Positions 35,841 to 47,380 of a stretch of DNA of 64,000 nt are shown one piece after another. Numbering within the stretch: position 1 is the stretch's first letter; each line of letters starts with the position of its first letter. The DNA comes from Acephala macrosclerotiorum (taxonomy: Eukaryota; Ascomycota; Leotiomycetes; Helotiales; Mollisiaceae), in contig MU119204.1 of the NCBI GenBank assembly GCA_014904845.1, positions 124,001 through 188,000 on the forward strand, in the 5' to 3' direction. The position numbers were made by a program, and so were the translations under genes. Below the pieces are notes generated by a model, which worked only from the letters and a program-made list of their open reading frames with translations, made no database searches and was not told the origin of the DNA.

Positions 35841-38345
35841 TAATAGCACTGTGGCTGGGAGACGCGTTTCGATGCGGGGATGAGACAGCAATCCGGAAGT
35901 TTAGACGATAGACGGCAATGATATCTGATAAGTAGGAATGGAAATACTTTGAACGCAGGAGGTCACCCAAAATGAGGCACTGGAATGCACGATACATACC
36001 ATGAAGGCAATGTTCGAATATCAAAAGCAAGCACCTTGTCAACACCACGCGATCTCGAGAAGCAAAGAGTCAAAAGTGGTATGTTCCCAGTGCCAATGGA
36101 TTCTCGGAAATTGGCCATCGCAACCTCCATCTGGGACGAGGGGTCCGACCGTTTTCCCCGGCTCGTCTTCACTTCCTACTTCTCGTGGCTTGAACCAAAT
36201 GCAAAACGATGTTGCATCACACCTTGCACAAGCCACTATCACGGATCAAATTTCGAGAACGAGCCACAAAGAACAATTCTTTGGATCGCATCGATCATGG
36301 GCTTCGGAGCAGCTTCTGGTTAACGATTACATCTCTAATGGTCTCTACGTGAACAAATAGGCTTCATTTGAATCGAGACTCCTGATGGTGCATCCAATGA
36401 TCCGTAGTAGATGCCCTCGAACACCACAATCCATGCTTCATCATACCGAACCGTCTCTAGTTTGAGGTCTGTGGGCCATTCAACGTCCCAAGCCTCGGAA
36501 CATTTTCAAATTAGACACCAGTTTGGTGGGAACAGCCGTCATGTGGTGTTTTTTCTCGAAGCTCTCGGCTCTATGCCAGAGTCAGTCTCCTACAGACCGA
36601 CCAGCAAGCCGTGATGCTGTAGTAGATGAAGCAATTTCAGCTTCCAAAGTTAAGACTTCGAAGAGAAGGCACGAGTCAACGCGAAGGTGCCGAAGGGTTG
36701 TCGTCTCTATCCTAATCGGACGTGCAATTTCCTCGTAGTGTGGCATGTGCATGATGTGGCAGATGGGGGGCAGAAGAAAAGGAGGTTCTTTCCCAGAAGG
36801 GATGAGCTAACTGTTTTTCGCGAATTTAGTGCTATCTCCCTTGCCTCATTCCCCATGCAGCCTGTAGAGTGCCTATCAGTACCCTCAAATATCTCGTGGA
36901 AAAGCTCTCCGTACGATCGTGCTCGCCGCATCGCATTGCATTTGCCCTCGCTATAGTGCTGTCGATGCACTTCTACAGTACGCAGGCACGAGCATCTTCA
37001 TATTCGCACATATTTGCTGGACTCACTTTTGCTAGAGCTCGCCAATCCCCGCCGTCACCACTCTTCCCTAATCTAGCCGTGGGTGCGGATTCAGGGGCCG
37101 TGCTCTGCAGAACATCCATTCCTTTTTTGCTTCCTCGCGACCACGTCCTCAGTCGCGATCATTACACTCTCTAGAAGAATCTCTTCTCGCGTTGCTAGCC
37201 GTCCGACAGAATTCGACATTGCCGCTCACTTAAACTCACAATCCCTTTGTACGGCTTCGAACTCCAGTCTCGACCATTCGCCAATTGGCCGCTATCGGCT
37301 TGGTTGATTCGAAGCTGCAGCTGCCCTCATTCTCGTCACCGCATACGTTCTCCACGTCGAAAAGCTATATCACAACCATTATCGCATTCACACGCAGAGT
37401 TTTCGTTGGATTAGGAGGACGCCATCAACAAAGGTCCAGGAAAAACTCCCCTCCGAATCGAAACGCAAATCGAAACGACCGACAATCTCGAACCCCGAAC
37501 TCCCGGGTTAAACCTCGAGACATTGGAACGAGGAAGGTATCACACGATCTATAGATTGGTTTCTTCTGCTGCGACTCAGACCAAAGCTCGACCCCAAAGC
37601 CTACAAAGTTCAGCACAAACTCAAATACCTGCCGGCAAGTGTGCATTGAATCTAGAACATCTAGCTTCCCTGCCGTTGTCAACGGCTGATGTACAAGGAT
37701 TTTCGGACAAAAAGGTGCTACGTTGCAACCCAAGTATCACTACATCAATCGGGAGGTTGCATATTCTGAAGACAGTACATGTGGTACACATTCAACTGGG
37801 CACGAGAGACCAAATCCGAACTCCGAACATATTTCGCCGTTTAGAAGAACTTGTGTAAGTTAAGATTCTATCAACTAGCCACACCTCTCTTGTTTCGAGC
37901 CGATATTTATCCAAACATTCTTGCCTTTGACAGTTGATGGCTCGTCTCCTGGATAACCGATTCATGCGCCGATCGCGATGATGATTTTGAATGCACCCGC
38001 ACTGACGTTTGGGCAGGTTCAAACCTCGGTCTTTTGCTCGGGCATAGCAGTGTGCATGTTATAACGTTTCAGACTTGTCCGGTACAACGGGTACTGTTCT
38101 TTGCAGCCTTCCCCGCTGGGTCTTTCAAGCGCCTAATTGGACGACTTGACTGTTCTCTCGGCACTCGAACCCTTACGGCTGTGATATTCCGGGCTCCAAG
38201 ATTTTAAGTATCCGGAAACTCCAAGCCCCAAGTTTCATGGACGCCTAGGTCTCCACGTTCTGCAGACCACTCAAGGACAGCTTCTGTATATCTTGTCGGT
38301 CGTCATTTTGACGGATCCAGTCAGTGACGTCTGAATCTACTCACA
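35841..38345. other. Long intergenic region upstream of the kinesin gene
   Basis: About 2.5 kb. Several frames of 60-120 codons exist on both strands, but they lack recognisable domains. The last kilobase probably holds the kinesin promoter and 5' leader. Nothing else is seen. Confidence 0.4.
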
Positions 38346-41300
38346 ATGGCAGCTGCTATTCCACGGCCCTCAAGGCCGTCGTACGGACCTCCAAACACCG
38401 CTCTACCAGCTTTGCCAACTACAAAAACGAGGAAAAGTACGGGCAACATTCCTAATCCATCTGATTCTAGCTCATCTCTGGCCCCAGCTCCAAGCTTGCC
38501 AAAGAGTGGCCTTCGTGCTCCTTCAGGATCACACCTTGCGCTACCAACTACGCCCGGTGGCCCTTCCGCGCTGCCAAAGTCAAAATCGACTCCAGGGGTG
38601 AATAGCGCAGGCAAGACGATCAGAAAAACGATCAGCATCAATGCATTCCCACAGCCTCCGCGAGGCATACGGACCACAAGCTTACCACCAAGTCCGTTAT
38701 CTGGAGGGGCTACACCGGGCACCGCACTACCCAGCCGGAGAGAATCTACAGATATCAGTCCTGCAGGGAGTAGCAAAACGCCGCGGAAACGCAAGACTGG
38801 CAGCAGTCCCAAATCCCAGAGCTACGTTAGTGGTGTTACACCTAGTTTGCTCAATGGCAGTGGGGACAGTAGATCGATATCAAGCGGAGCAGGAGCTCGA
38901 GGATCAGATGGACTTTTAAGCCTCCCTTCTCCGCCACAAAGCCGCAGCTCCTCTGCTCAAGATTCATACTCAACATCAGCAACTACATTTGACGAGAACG
39001 GAGATGGGCCTCGAGGGCGAGACGCATCTGAATCGATGAACGACAAACACATGTCCAAAACTCCCGAAGGAAAGGGCAACGTCATTGTGAGCGTTCGAGT
39101 TAGGCCAGATGCCGCAGAAGGCAAGAAAACCGAGAATGGTGAATGGATGGTAGATGGGAGGAGAGCATTAGTGGCTTATAGGGGAAAGGAAGGAGGGGAC
39201 TACTATTATGGTATTGTTTTTGCGGAACCTTTGTAGGAATATCTGACTGACGCTTCTGCAGATAATGTTTTTGCAACCCACGATAATAATGCGAAAGTTT
39301 ACGATTCATCTGCGAAGCGCCTAGTGCGGCGAGTAATGGAAGGATATCATGGAACTGTTTTTGCATACGGAATGACTGGAACCGGAAAGACATTCTCGAT
39401 GCAAGGAACAGCAACTTCACCAGGTGTGATCCCGCTGGCTATAACCGACATTTTCTCGTACATTCGCGAGACTCCTTCGCGAGAATTCCTTCTGCGAGTC
39501 AGTTATCTCGAAATCTACAACGAGAGGATCCATGATCTCCTGAGCGCTCCTCCTGCGGGTACCATGGGCCCTGGGGCGCCACAACAAGAAGAAATCAAGC
39601 TTCGTGAAGACAGCAAGAGAGGTGTATACGCCAGTCCACTGAAGGAGGAGATCGTGCAAAGTCCCACGCAATTGCTCAGAGTCATTGCTCGAGGTGATCA
39701 TGCGAGAAGAACATCAAGCACGCAATTCAATTCTAGGAGTTCGCGAAGTCACGCGGTGGTACAGATCGTGGTAGAGAGTAGAGAACGAATTCCCGGTAGT
39801 GGAGCAATGAGTGAGAACAAACGCTCGGGTCTGCTTCCAGGCGGTGTCCGCGTTTCAACACTGAGCTTGATCGATTTAGCTGGATCAGAGAGAGCCGCAG
39901 AAACAAAAGAACGAAGGACAGAAGGTTCCCATATCAACAAGAGTTTACTGACACTTGGCACCGTCATTGCAAGGCTATCAGGAGACAAAGACAAGGATGG
40001 GAAACCAACGGACAAAGATGGAAAGCATCTTCCTTACAGAGACAGCAAACTTACCAGACTTCTTCAAGGTGCACTCTCTGGAGACTCTCTCGTTAGCATT
40101 CTCTGCACAATCCAGATCGGGTCTGCAGGGAGCACGGCGGCAGCAAATACTCACACCGGAGAGACGCTGAACACATTGAAGTTTGCATCGAGAGCAAAGA
40201 ACAACATTGTCAGTCACGCCAAGAAGGCGGAGGAAGCTCTCGGATCCGGAGGAGATGGTGGCGCAAGAGTCCTTCTCGAGCGATACCGAATGGAGATCTT
40301 AGAGCTGCGAGGTCAACTCGAGAATCAACAAAAGACCAAAAGTGAGGACGATGAACGAGAAAGAGAAAAGGAGGCTGAGCAGCGACACGAGGAGCAAATG
40401 CTCGAAATGCAGTTAGCTCGGACGGCTCTGAAGGAAAGGATTGAGCATCTCAATCGCCTGATTCTGAGCTCCAAGTCAACAGGTGTCAATGCCAGTGGCT
40501 CATATTCCTCTTTAGGCAACCATCCAAGACTTTCTGCAATGACCTCTAATGGTCATCTTTCCTCTATGTCGACTCGATCTTCGATGGCTCCTTCCACAGC
40601 TGGGCGCAATTCGTTGGAGCGGACGGCTTCGATGAAGTCCGTGTCCACGATTGGTCAACTTCCTGGATCGAAAAGGATTTCTGGAGACCGGTTATCCGGC
40701 GGATCTATAGAGGATGAAGATTCACTGGGCGAATATGGCGATGGCACTGCTTCTCTAGCAGCCCAGAATCGAGCGCTTCAAGCAGACCTCGCAGACAAGA
40801 ACAGATATTGTCAGACTTTGGAAAAGCGCCTTCTTCAAGCTCGGCGGTCTAGTCATTCACGCACATCCGTCGGATTCTCAAACAGCAAGAATGGCATCAT
40901 GGTCGGTGAAGACCATGGTGTGGCTGCTTTACTCAAGGAGAAGGATGCCGAAATTGCTGATCTCCGAGCGCGGCTCGATGACAAGGACCGGATGCTGACG
41001 GCTTTGAGGAGTGCGGCTCGATCGAGAGACACAGCAGACCGAGATCCACGAACATCCCAGATCCAGCTGTTGGACAACGGACCTTTAACCCCAGCATCAG
41101 CACGAGCATCACAACTCCTCGACAATGGACCACTTTCACCAACCCTGGCAGGGCCAGTGGCTCTCCTATCACCCAAGATTCGGAAACGTACCAAGAGCGT
41201 GGACGAGATGAGTAAGATGCTCGACGAGATGATCCAGGATCGAGTCGAAAGCGGTCAATTGGTGAAAGGCGTGAGAGGCAGTGTCCGGATCGCCAGTGAG

Positions 41301-41402
41301 CGGAAACGAGATACCCTTGCCGAGGCCTTGACGAGTCTCGAGCCCTTGAAGAACCCGATGGCAATACCTAATGAAGCGCCAGCGATGGTGGCAGAAGTGT
41401 AA
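38346..41402 (+). CDS. Kinesin-7 family motor (Kip2/KipA, CENP-E-like)
   Basis: Two exons (38346-39210 and 39262-41402) around a 51-bp intron give 1001 residues. The join restores YYYDNVFATHDNNAKVYD. Residues 1-240 are Ser/Pro/Arg-rich and disordered. The motor spans roughly 243-610, with GNVIVSVRVRP, P-loop GMTGTGKT (about 325-332), SSRSHAVVQIVVES (switch I), SLIDLAGSERAAE (switch II) and LPYRDSKLTRLLQGALSG. The segment GVIPLAITDIFSYIRETPSR and REFLLRVSYLEIYNERIHD is characteristic of kinesin-7. Coiled coils follow (EREKEAEQRHEEQMLEMQ and LKEKDAEIADLRARLDDK). By homology it walks to microtubule plus ends and delivers factors for polarised hyphal growth and nuclear positioning (A. nidulans KipA, yeast Kip2). 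A short repeat QLLDNGPL[TS]P occurs twice near the C-terminus. Confidence 0.93.
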
Positions 41403-44400
41403 TGATGTTGAAGCGTTCGCAGCGGGGAAGAGAGCGGAAGGAGGCTATCTGTACGATTTGGGCGGCTGAGCTGAGCGATTGTTTTTGATTTGATTTTTTC
41501 CGGAAAAGGCGTTTGGGTGGTGCCGTCGACCCGGCTTTCTTTTCTTGTTTACCTTACTTCGATATCTTCTCTTATACCCCATTTTGCAGCCCGTCGTTAC
41601 CATACCATGCCATAGGTTGGAACTTTTTTTCTGTTTATTAATTTGCGTTTGCCTGGTTGCGGCAGATATTTGAGATGAAATGAAGAGAGAAAAAATTGGC
41701 TCGCTGCCTTGTGTAATATATGATGGATAGGGAGAAGGGCATACGTTTGCGATGGAATCGATGGGACGCAGGCGTTTGCTGGCTGGAATGGTTGGACTCA
41801 GGATGGGAAATGATGGATGGACGCCTGGGTATTGGGTGTGAATAGACAAGTGGATATTTTATATGGATGGAATGAAGACAAGATGAACTCCACTTCCGAG
41901 GTTCCTTATGAATGTGAAAGAGTGACGTTCCCTTTTACTGGAGCGCATAGAGATCCGACGGTCCTGAATCATGTTTTGTTTGGTGGTGTGCTGATGTCAC
42001 CGAGTCTTTTATGCTGTGACACTAATAGAGAAAAAGGGGATCATGCAAACGCGATACGGATGAGTACGGGAAGGCGGGATGTGTGTGATCACTATTGTTC
42101 CATGGTTTGCTATTGTGGGTTCATGCTTTTCGGGGATGGAATTCTTGGTCCCGAAGCTGAAGACAACTTCCCGAGTAGGAGCGCTGTCGACTTGCGTCTT
42201 GGCTGGACAACTGTGTAACGATTAGACGCGCCGTACAAGCAGCGTGTCGCGGATTCAAGAACAGGTAGCGTTCAAAGATAGAAAGATAGAATATTCTACG
42301 TTTTTCGTGATGAGGAAGGAGCACGGTGCAAGCGCTCCAGTCAGTTGATCGTTAAGTCTGCTCGTACCGTTTATGTTGTGTTGCATTAGGTAAAAAGGCT
42401 GGATTTCGTGCATGATGCTGTGAGATGGGGATTCGTCATCTATCCGGAACTTTGCTAGATTTTCTTTGCAGATGCAGGTCAGCTTTAGGTTTAGAGATTG
42501 CCTTTAGAGTAAGCGATTGAGTTGCAGTAGTTGAGGTTTATTTATGAGAGTGGATGCTGAGGTAGAACTATGGACTTTGAGGGGCATGAACTCTCTGCAT
42601 TTTGAGAATGAAAAGGTTATCGAAATACCCAGAGCTTTGACTACCTGTGGATTTTGAGCATTCTCGAATTTGAAGTACTTTGTAGGCTGAGGTCAGAAGT
42701 GGGAATCAAGGTCGTACAAAGACCTATATTTGGGACGTTCTATAGTGACGGTGAGAAGGAGTGGGAATTGAGGCCAACATCATGCAGACGGGAAGGAACC
42801 GATGATCTGGATCTGTGAAGTTGTGTGGAGGAGGGGTGGTAAGATGGTTGTACAGAAATGATTCAGATGGAAGCGGCTTCTCACATGCCCTTTGAAGGAT
42901 CTGAGCAGACGGTGTGTCGAGTAAGGTCGAGCCGAGTTGTGTACTACTTTACTCGGAATCTGGCAAACAGCTTACGATCTTTTGGGTCTGTTCTAGGTAG
43001 AGAGAAGAGTGAGAATCGTGAAACTGGATATAATTGTCGTTCCTATAAACTTATAATCGTGAGACTTGACAGATCAGTAGCTCTCCAAACAATTCATGAT
43101 CCGGGACCACAAATAATCTGACAGCAGCGGCTCCCCATCAGACGAGGATTTGTATGGGACGAATCTTTTAATCCCAACCAAAATGTAAAGTGAGGATACT
43201 TTTTGTGACGAGGTCTGTTTGGAGCTATTCTCGATCCGGGGTTTACATAATGTCTCTCATGGTCCCAGCTGATTAGTTGGAACCAACGACCAGCCGGAGT
43301 AAATCTGAAACGTCCAGCAACCCCAGTACATCCAGGGATGAAGTTTCTGACGTTGCATGGACGGAGATCATCAGCCCAGCAAAAAGAGAAGATCGGTGAG
43401 AGCATCAACGGAATAGCACATAACGATGAGAAAAGAGAGATGGTTGCGATTAGAGAATTGAACCACGAGAGATAACAGGTGCAGATGCAGATGGAGTTGC
43501 AGTTGCAGTTGCGGCTGAGGGTGTGGTGAGGTGTGGTGACCACGTATGGGCATCCGGGAACCCAGACTTGGAGTTTCAAGATTTGCCTCTGCAACCCATC
43601 TGCCTTCGACACCCCTCCACCACTCTCCTCGTCTCCCACTCATCCTCTCGCTACCCAGTCGACATGGCTCCCAAGTCCCGCATCAGTCCCGCCAAACGGA
43701 CTCCTTCCCTTCTCGACCCCAGAGCGTAGTTCCTTTCCTGCCCTTTTCAGTCTTGTTCGAATTCTTTTTCCTCTTCAGTCTGGGTCCAGGGGTCGTCCCT
43801 AGTCGTCTTTCTCCCCGCCTCTTCCTCTTCCTCTGCTTACCCGCGCACAGTCTGAAGAGGTGTATCATCTCTGTTTCTGCTTCACTCCCGCAGACTCTTC
43901 CGTACCTTTTCCCCGATGATCTGATAATCTCCTCTCTGTGACCCCATTCTTTTTGCCTCCAAACTTCAAGGCTCGTCATCCATCCGCCAATCCTCAGACG
44001 ACAAACACTTCGCAGCCAGGCAATTGGTCGAGTGTTTCCTGCCTGCGTTGCATGTAGATCGTGCTGACCTTCTGCTGCTGCTTCAAGCTTTTCACCGAGC
44101 CAGCAAATCCGTTCAAATCCATGCCGAGGACCACCTACTTTATCTGATCCGATCTTCATTACAGTTATTCGCTTCGATATCACCTTGATTTGTTCTCTTC
44201 TCCACAGTCCCAATTGGGCCCGCCAAGCAAACCCATCTTACGCCTGACGTCTCCTCCGTTCTGGTGTCGTGGACCTTTTCTCTTAAGCCTTTCCCTCCGA
44301 ATCAGGCTTGTATCTCGTGTTGCGCCAGGAATACAAAACTTTCGAGTCCGTCGTCGCTTTTGTCGGATTCTGGATTCGATGTCTTGATGTCACTTTCTCG

Positions 44401-44565
44401 ACCTCCTCTATTCACCAAGTGCAGGCACGCTATTGCAACTTTCCTTGACCACCACGGTCGCTTCTTCCTGAACTTCAACTACTTTCGATTCTTTCCTGGC
44501 TGCGCCAATCCTTCTTTTCAATGCCAGCCCATCTCAACCTTGCGAAAACATACACACACGCGGAT
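41403..44565. other. Long intergenic region, probable leader of the glycosyltransferase gene
   Basis: About 3.2 kb. After the kinesin 3' end the first 2 kb show nothing recognisable. From about 43540 onward the plus strand is strongly pyrimidine-rich (C/T runs), as in fungal promoters and 5' leaders. A short imperfect hexamer array (units of GTTGCA/GATGCA type) lies near 43480-43520. Confidence 0.45.
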
Positions 44566-46409
44566 ATGATTCTCTCGTCGCGGAAATCACCCAGGCTCAG
44601 TTTGAAACCTGCGCCGTTCACGTCTTTAGATAAATCCCCTCTTTCTTCGACTTCTTCGAGGTTCAACTTCAATCATTTAATTGTTTCTCCTCCGCCTTCT
44701 CCAGGTCTTCCAGCACTAGTACCGAGGCATGGCAAGCCGGTACCGACACATACGCCAAGGAGATGTTTGAGGGCGGCATTGTGGCTAGCGGGGGTCTTGG
44801 TGATATTATACTATGGATTCTCGAGGTTACAGCTGGGTCATGGGGTGAAACCTGTAGGATGGGCTACACATTCAGGAGATCAGTATGAGATGGTAGGAGA
44901 GTCAGAGTTGCCGGATTTCCCAACACCGGTTGTAGTCACAGATGGTCGTGGAAGAGCGAAGTGGACTGTCTCGATACCTCCGGAACACGAATTCCCTCTG
45001 GAACCGAAGCAGTATGCCGAGATATGTATGCAGAATATGGAGGTTGCGAATCATGTTGCGGATCTGCATGCCCATATTCATCACCAGCATGCGGCACACT
45101 ACGATTACTATCATGTGGACCCCAACTTTATGGATGTGGCTGAAGCGGAAGCTCATGGACTTTTACCTGGACTGAAAGCGAAGACCAGTATGAAGGAGCA
45201 TGGCTCGCTGATTGGTGAGAAGAAAGATGGGTTGATTGAGTCTGGTGTGTGTGAAAAAACTATGACTTTCTTGTTGGAGACTCATGATGCGGGGTTGGGC
45301 AAGATGTTGATGATGTTATGGACTGCTTATGGATTGGCACAGAAGGAGGGGAGGCACTTCTTTATTGATGATTCGAGATGGTAAGGATTTTCTCTTGCTG
45401 TTGCAATCCGTACTAAGTGGTGATCAGGGTCTATGGCAAGTACACCAACTTCTTCCAAGCACCACCCATTCCCGCTTGCAGACCCCCACCAAGACACGAA
45501 ATGCTACCCTGTCCACACCACGCCCGTCATCTCATCGTCGCAGCCGTCACCGCTGCCCAAATCTTCGGAGGCGCTTTCAACGAACAATTCGAAGACCCCC
45601 GAAAAATGGAAGTCTACCGCCAAAAGCCAATCTTCGACCTTGCCCGCCAAGGTTACCAAGCCCTCTTCCGCCTGAACGAAGCCGACCAAAAATACGTAGA
45701 TGAACGGTCCCACTCCTTCCTCGACAAAACCCTCCGTCCTCCCCCTGAAGACCAGAACGGCATCATAGTCGGTATTCATGTCCGTCACGGCGATAGGCAT
45801 CCTTATGAATTCCAATACCGAGATTCGTACGTCCCCTTGGACCGCTATGCAGAAAAGGCACAAGAATTTCTGCACAACGCTTTCAATGAGTCTGGAGATG
45901 GAGAAGGGAACACGATGGCGGAAGCACATAGTCTTATGCTCGTCGCTTCAGATGATCCTGAAGTCTATGAATCTGAAGAGTTTTCCCATGCGTCAAGAGC
46001 ACAGGAACAAATCCGTCTAGCATCCAACAAAGTCCTCGAATCGAGCAAACCGTCTCCAGCAGCCGCGATTCGCAAATTCGTCGAAGACAGTGTCGGTTGG
46101 GAAGGCGGATTCTTCGCCGGCATGTTCTGGAGTTTAGGTAAACCTACATCAGTCCCAGCAACAGCAGTCGAAGCTCCAGACACCAAACTCCCGCCTACAG
46201 AAGAAGCGCTCAGATTGAGGGAATTGGTTGGGAGAGCTTATCTTATGGATTTAGCGGTGTTGGGGAGAGCGAGCGACAGGGTTATTTGTACGGTTAGTAG
46301 TATGGGGTGTAAATTACTGGCTGTTATGATGGGGTGGGAAAATGCGGTGGTGGAGGGACGGTGGGTTAATATTGACGGGGATTTTGAGTGGAGGGGGGTA
46401 AGTTGGTGA
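44566..46409 (+). CDS. Type II membrane glycosyltransferase, FUT8/O-fucosyltransferase-like fold
   Basis: Two exons (44566-45380, 45428-46409) around a 47-bp intron give 598 residues, and the join reads DSRWVYGKYTNFF. ATG 44566 is preferred. ATG 44521 would add 15. A cytosolic tail rich in Ser/Pro is followed by one membrane span at about 68-86 (RAALWLAGVLVILYYGFS), so the protein is a type II Golgi-style protein. The lumenal part has a nucleotide-sugar-type motif, GIIVGIHVRHGDRHPYEFQY, and near the C-terminus VICTVSSMGCKLLAVMMGW, matching the HxRxGD and S-S-x-G blocks of alpha-1,6-fucosyltransferase (GT23) and related folds. Fungi of this group are not known for core fucose, so donor and acceptor are uncertain. 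A stop right after the GVSW codons fits, though GTAAGT there could be a donor for a further small exon. Confidence 0.78.
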
Positions 46410-46929
46410 TTCCGCCACTCTTTCTCCTTCCCTCTCACCACCCCCTCCTTGTCCAGTCCGTCCGACTAGGAGCCAGGATAGTCAACATTTTGGATTTTCG
46501 TATGAGCACGGCGGACCGGCGTTCTTGGATCGATGGATTGGGTTTTGGGCAAAACAAATATGCACTTGCATACAGTATATATTTTTGATAAGGGAGGTCC
46601 ATCTGAGATGAGGCTCATAAGTACATACAAATACACATCTTCTTCGTAGGATTAGACAACAAAAAACACAATATACAAACGTCTTGTCCTTTGGCGGGCA
46701 TAATTCAAACCAATTCCTGAGCTATAGGAAATTTGGGTGTGAGATTGGCATGCGCTTTGGGAGGAAGTGGGCGCCAGTGCTTGAGAGTAGGATTTCAAGT
46801 GCTGAGTCGATGTTTACTCATAAAGGATCCCCAGTGCTTGTTCTCGGCTTCAGATTCGACGTCGATCACAAATTGAATGTTCGGCAACTATTAAAAGGTT
46901 CGAAACTTCGACGGCTCTCCATCACTACT
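46410..46929. other. 3' flank of the glycosyltransferase gene
   Basis: About 520 bp without a recognised gene. It leads into the 18-bp tandem repeat. Confidence 0.4.
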
Positions 46930-47109
46930 GGGATACTGACAGAACCTGAGACATCAACAAGACTTAGGACATTGACAAGATTCAAGATATTGAAAGAAGT
47001 TGGGACATTGGGAGGAGCTGGGATATTGTCAGCTGCAGAGACATTGACGGGACGTAGGACATTGGTAGAACTCGAGACATTGATATAATCTAGCACATTG
47101 TCCCACACA
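46930..47109. repeat. 18-bp minisatellite, about ten degenerate copies
   Basis: Ten consecutive 18-bp units can be aligned, for example AGGACATTGACAAGATTC, GGGACATTGGGAGGAGCT, GAGACATTGACGGGACGT and AGGACATTGGTAGAACTC. The core GACATTG is best conserved and the 3' half varies. The unit is a multiple of three, so it stays open on both strands. The minus strand reads six-residue units of the form NV-x4 (NVLSLV, NVPTSF, NVSAAD). No gene is evident around it. The stretch from 47110 to 47380 up to the MPH1 stop has no other feature. Confidence 0.85.
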
Positions 47110-47380
47110 GAAACTATGCCATGGCTGGCGGGCGCACATTGAGCCTAACTGACCTGCGTTTTTAAGATTTTGCAAGGGCTCATGACTTGACCCAAACAAG
47201 AGGAATTGAGTAAATAGGATGCTGGGGCATGATAGATTTCGTTCTGAGCATTGTCCCAAACTATCTACCCTTCATTTCAACAAAATATACACACTATACC
47301 AGTCCCGACCCTCTTTCCTCGTGATTTCAGACCAAAACTCCAATGCTATGCTGTAAAATCAAAATTCACGAACAGATACA

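Noticed and set aside
36001..36360. Overlapping 110-120 codon frames after STK19
   Set aside because: No conserved motifs on either strand. Likely 3' flank sequence.
46388..46588. Possible third exon of the glycosyltransferase gene after a GTAAGT at the stop
   Set aside because: The uninterrupted frame already ends at GVSW with a plausible family C-terminus, and the extra exon adds unrelated sequence. Transcript data could reverse this.
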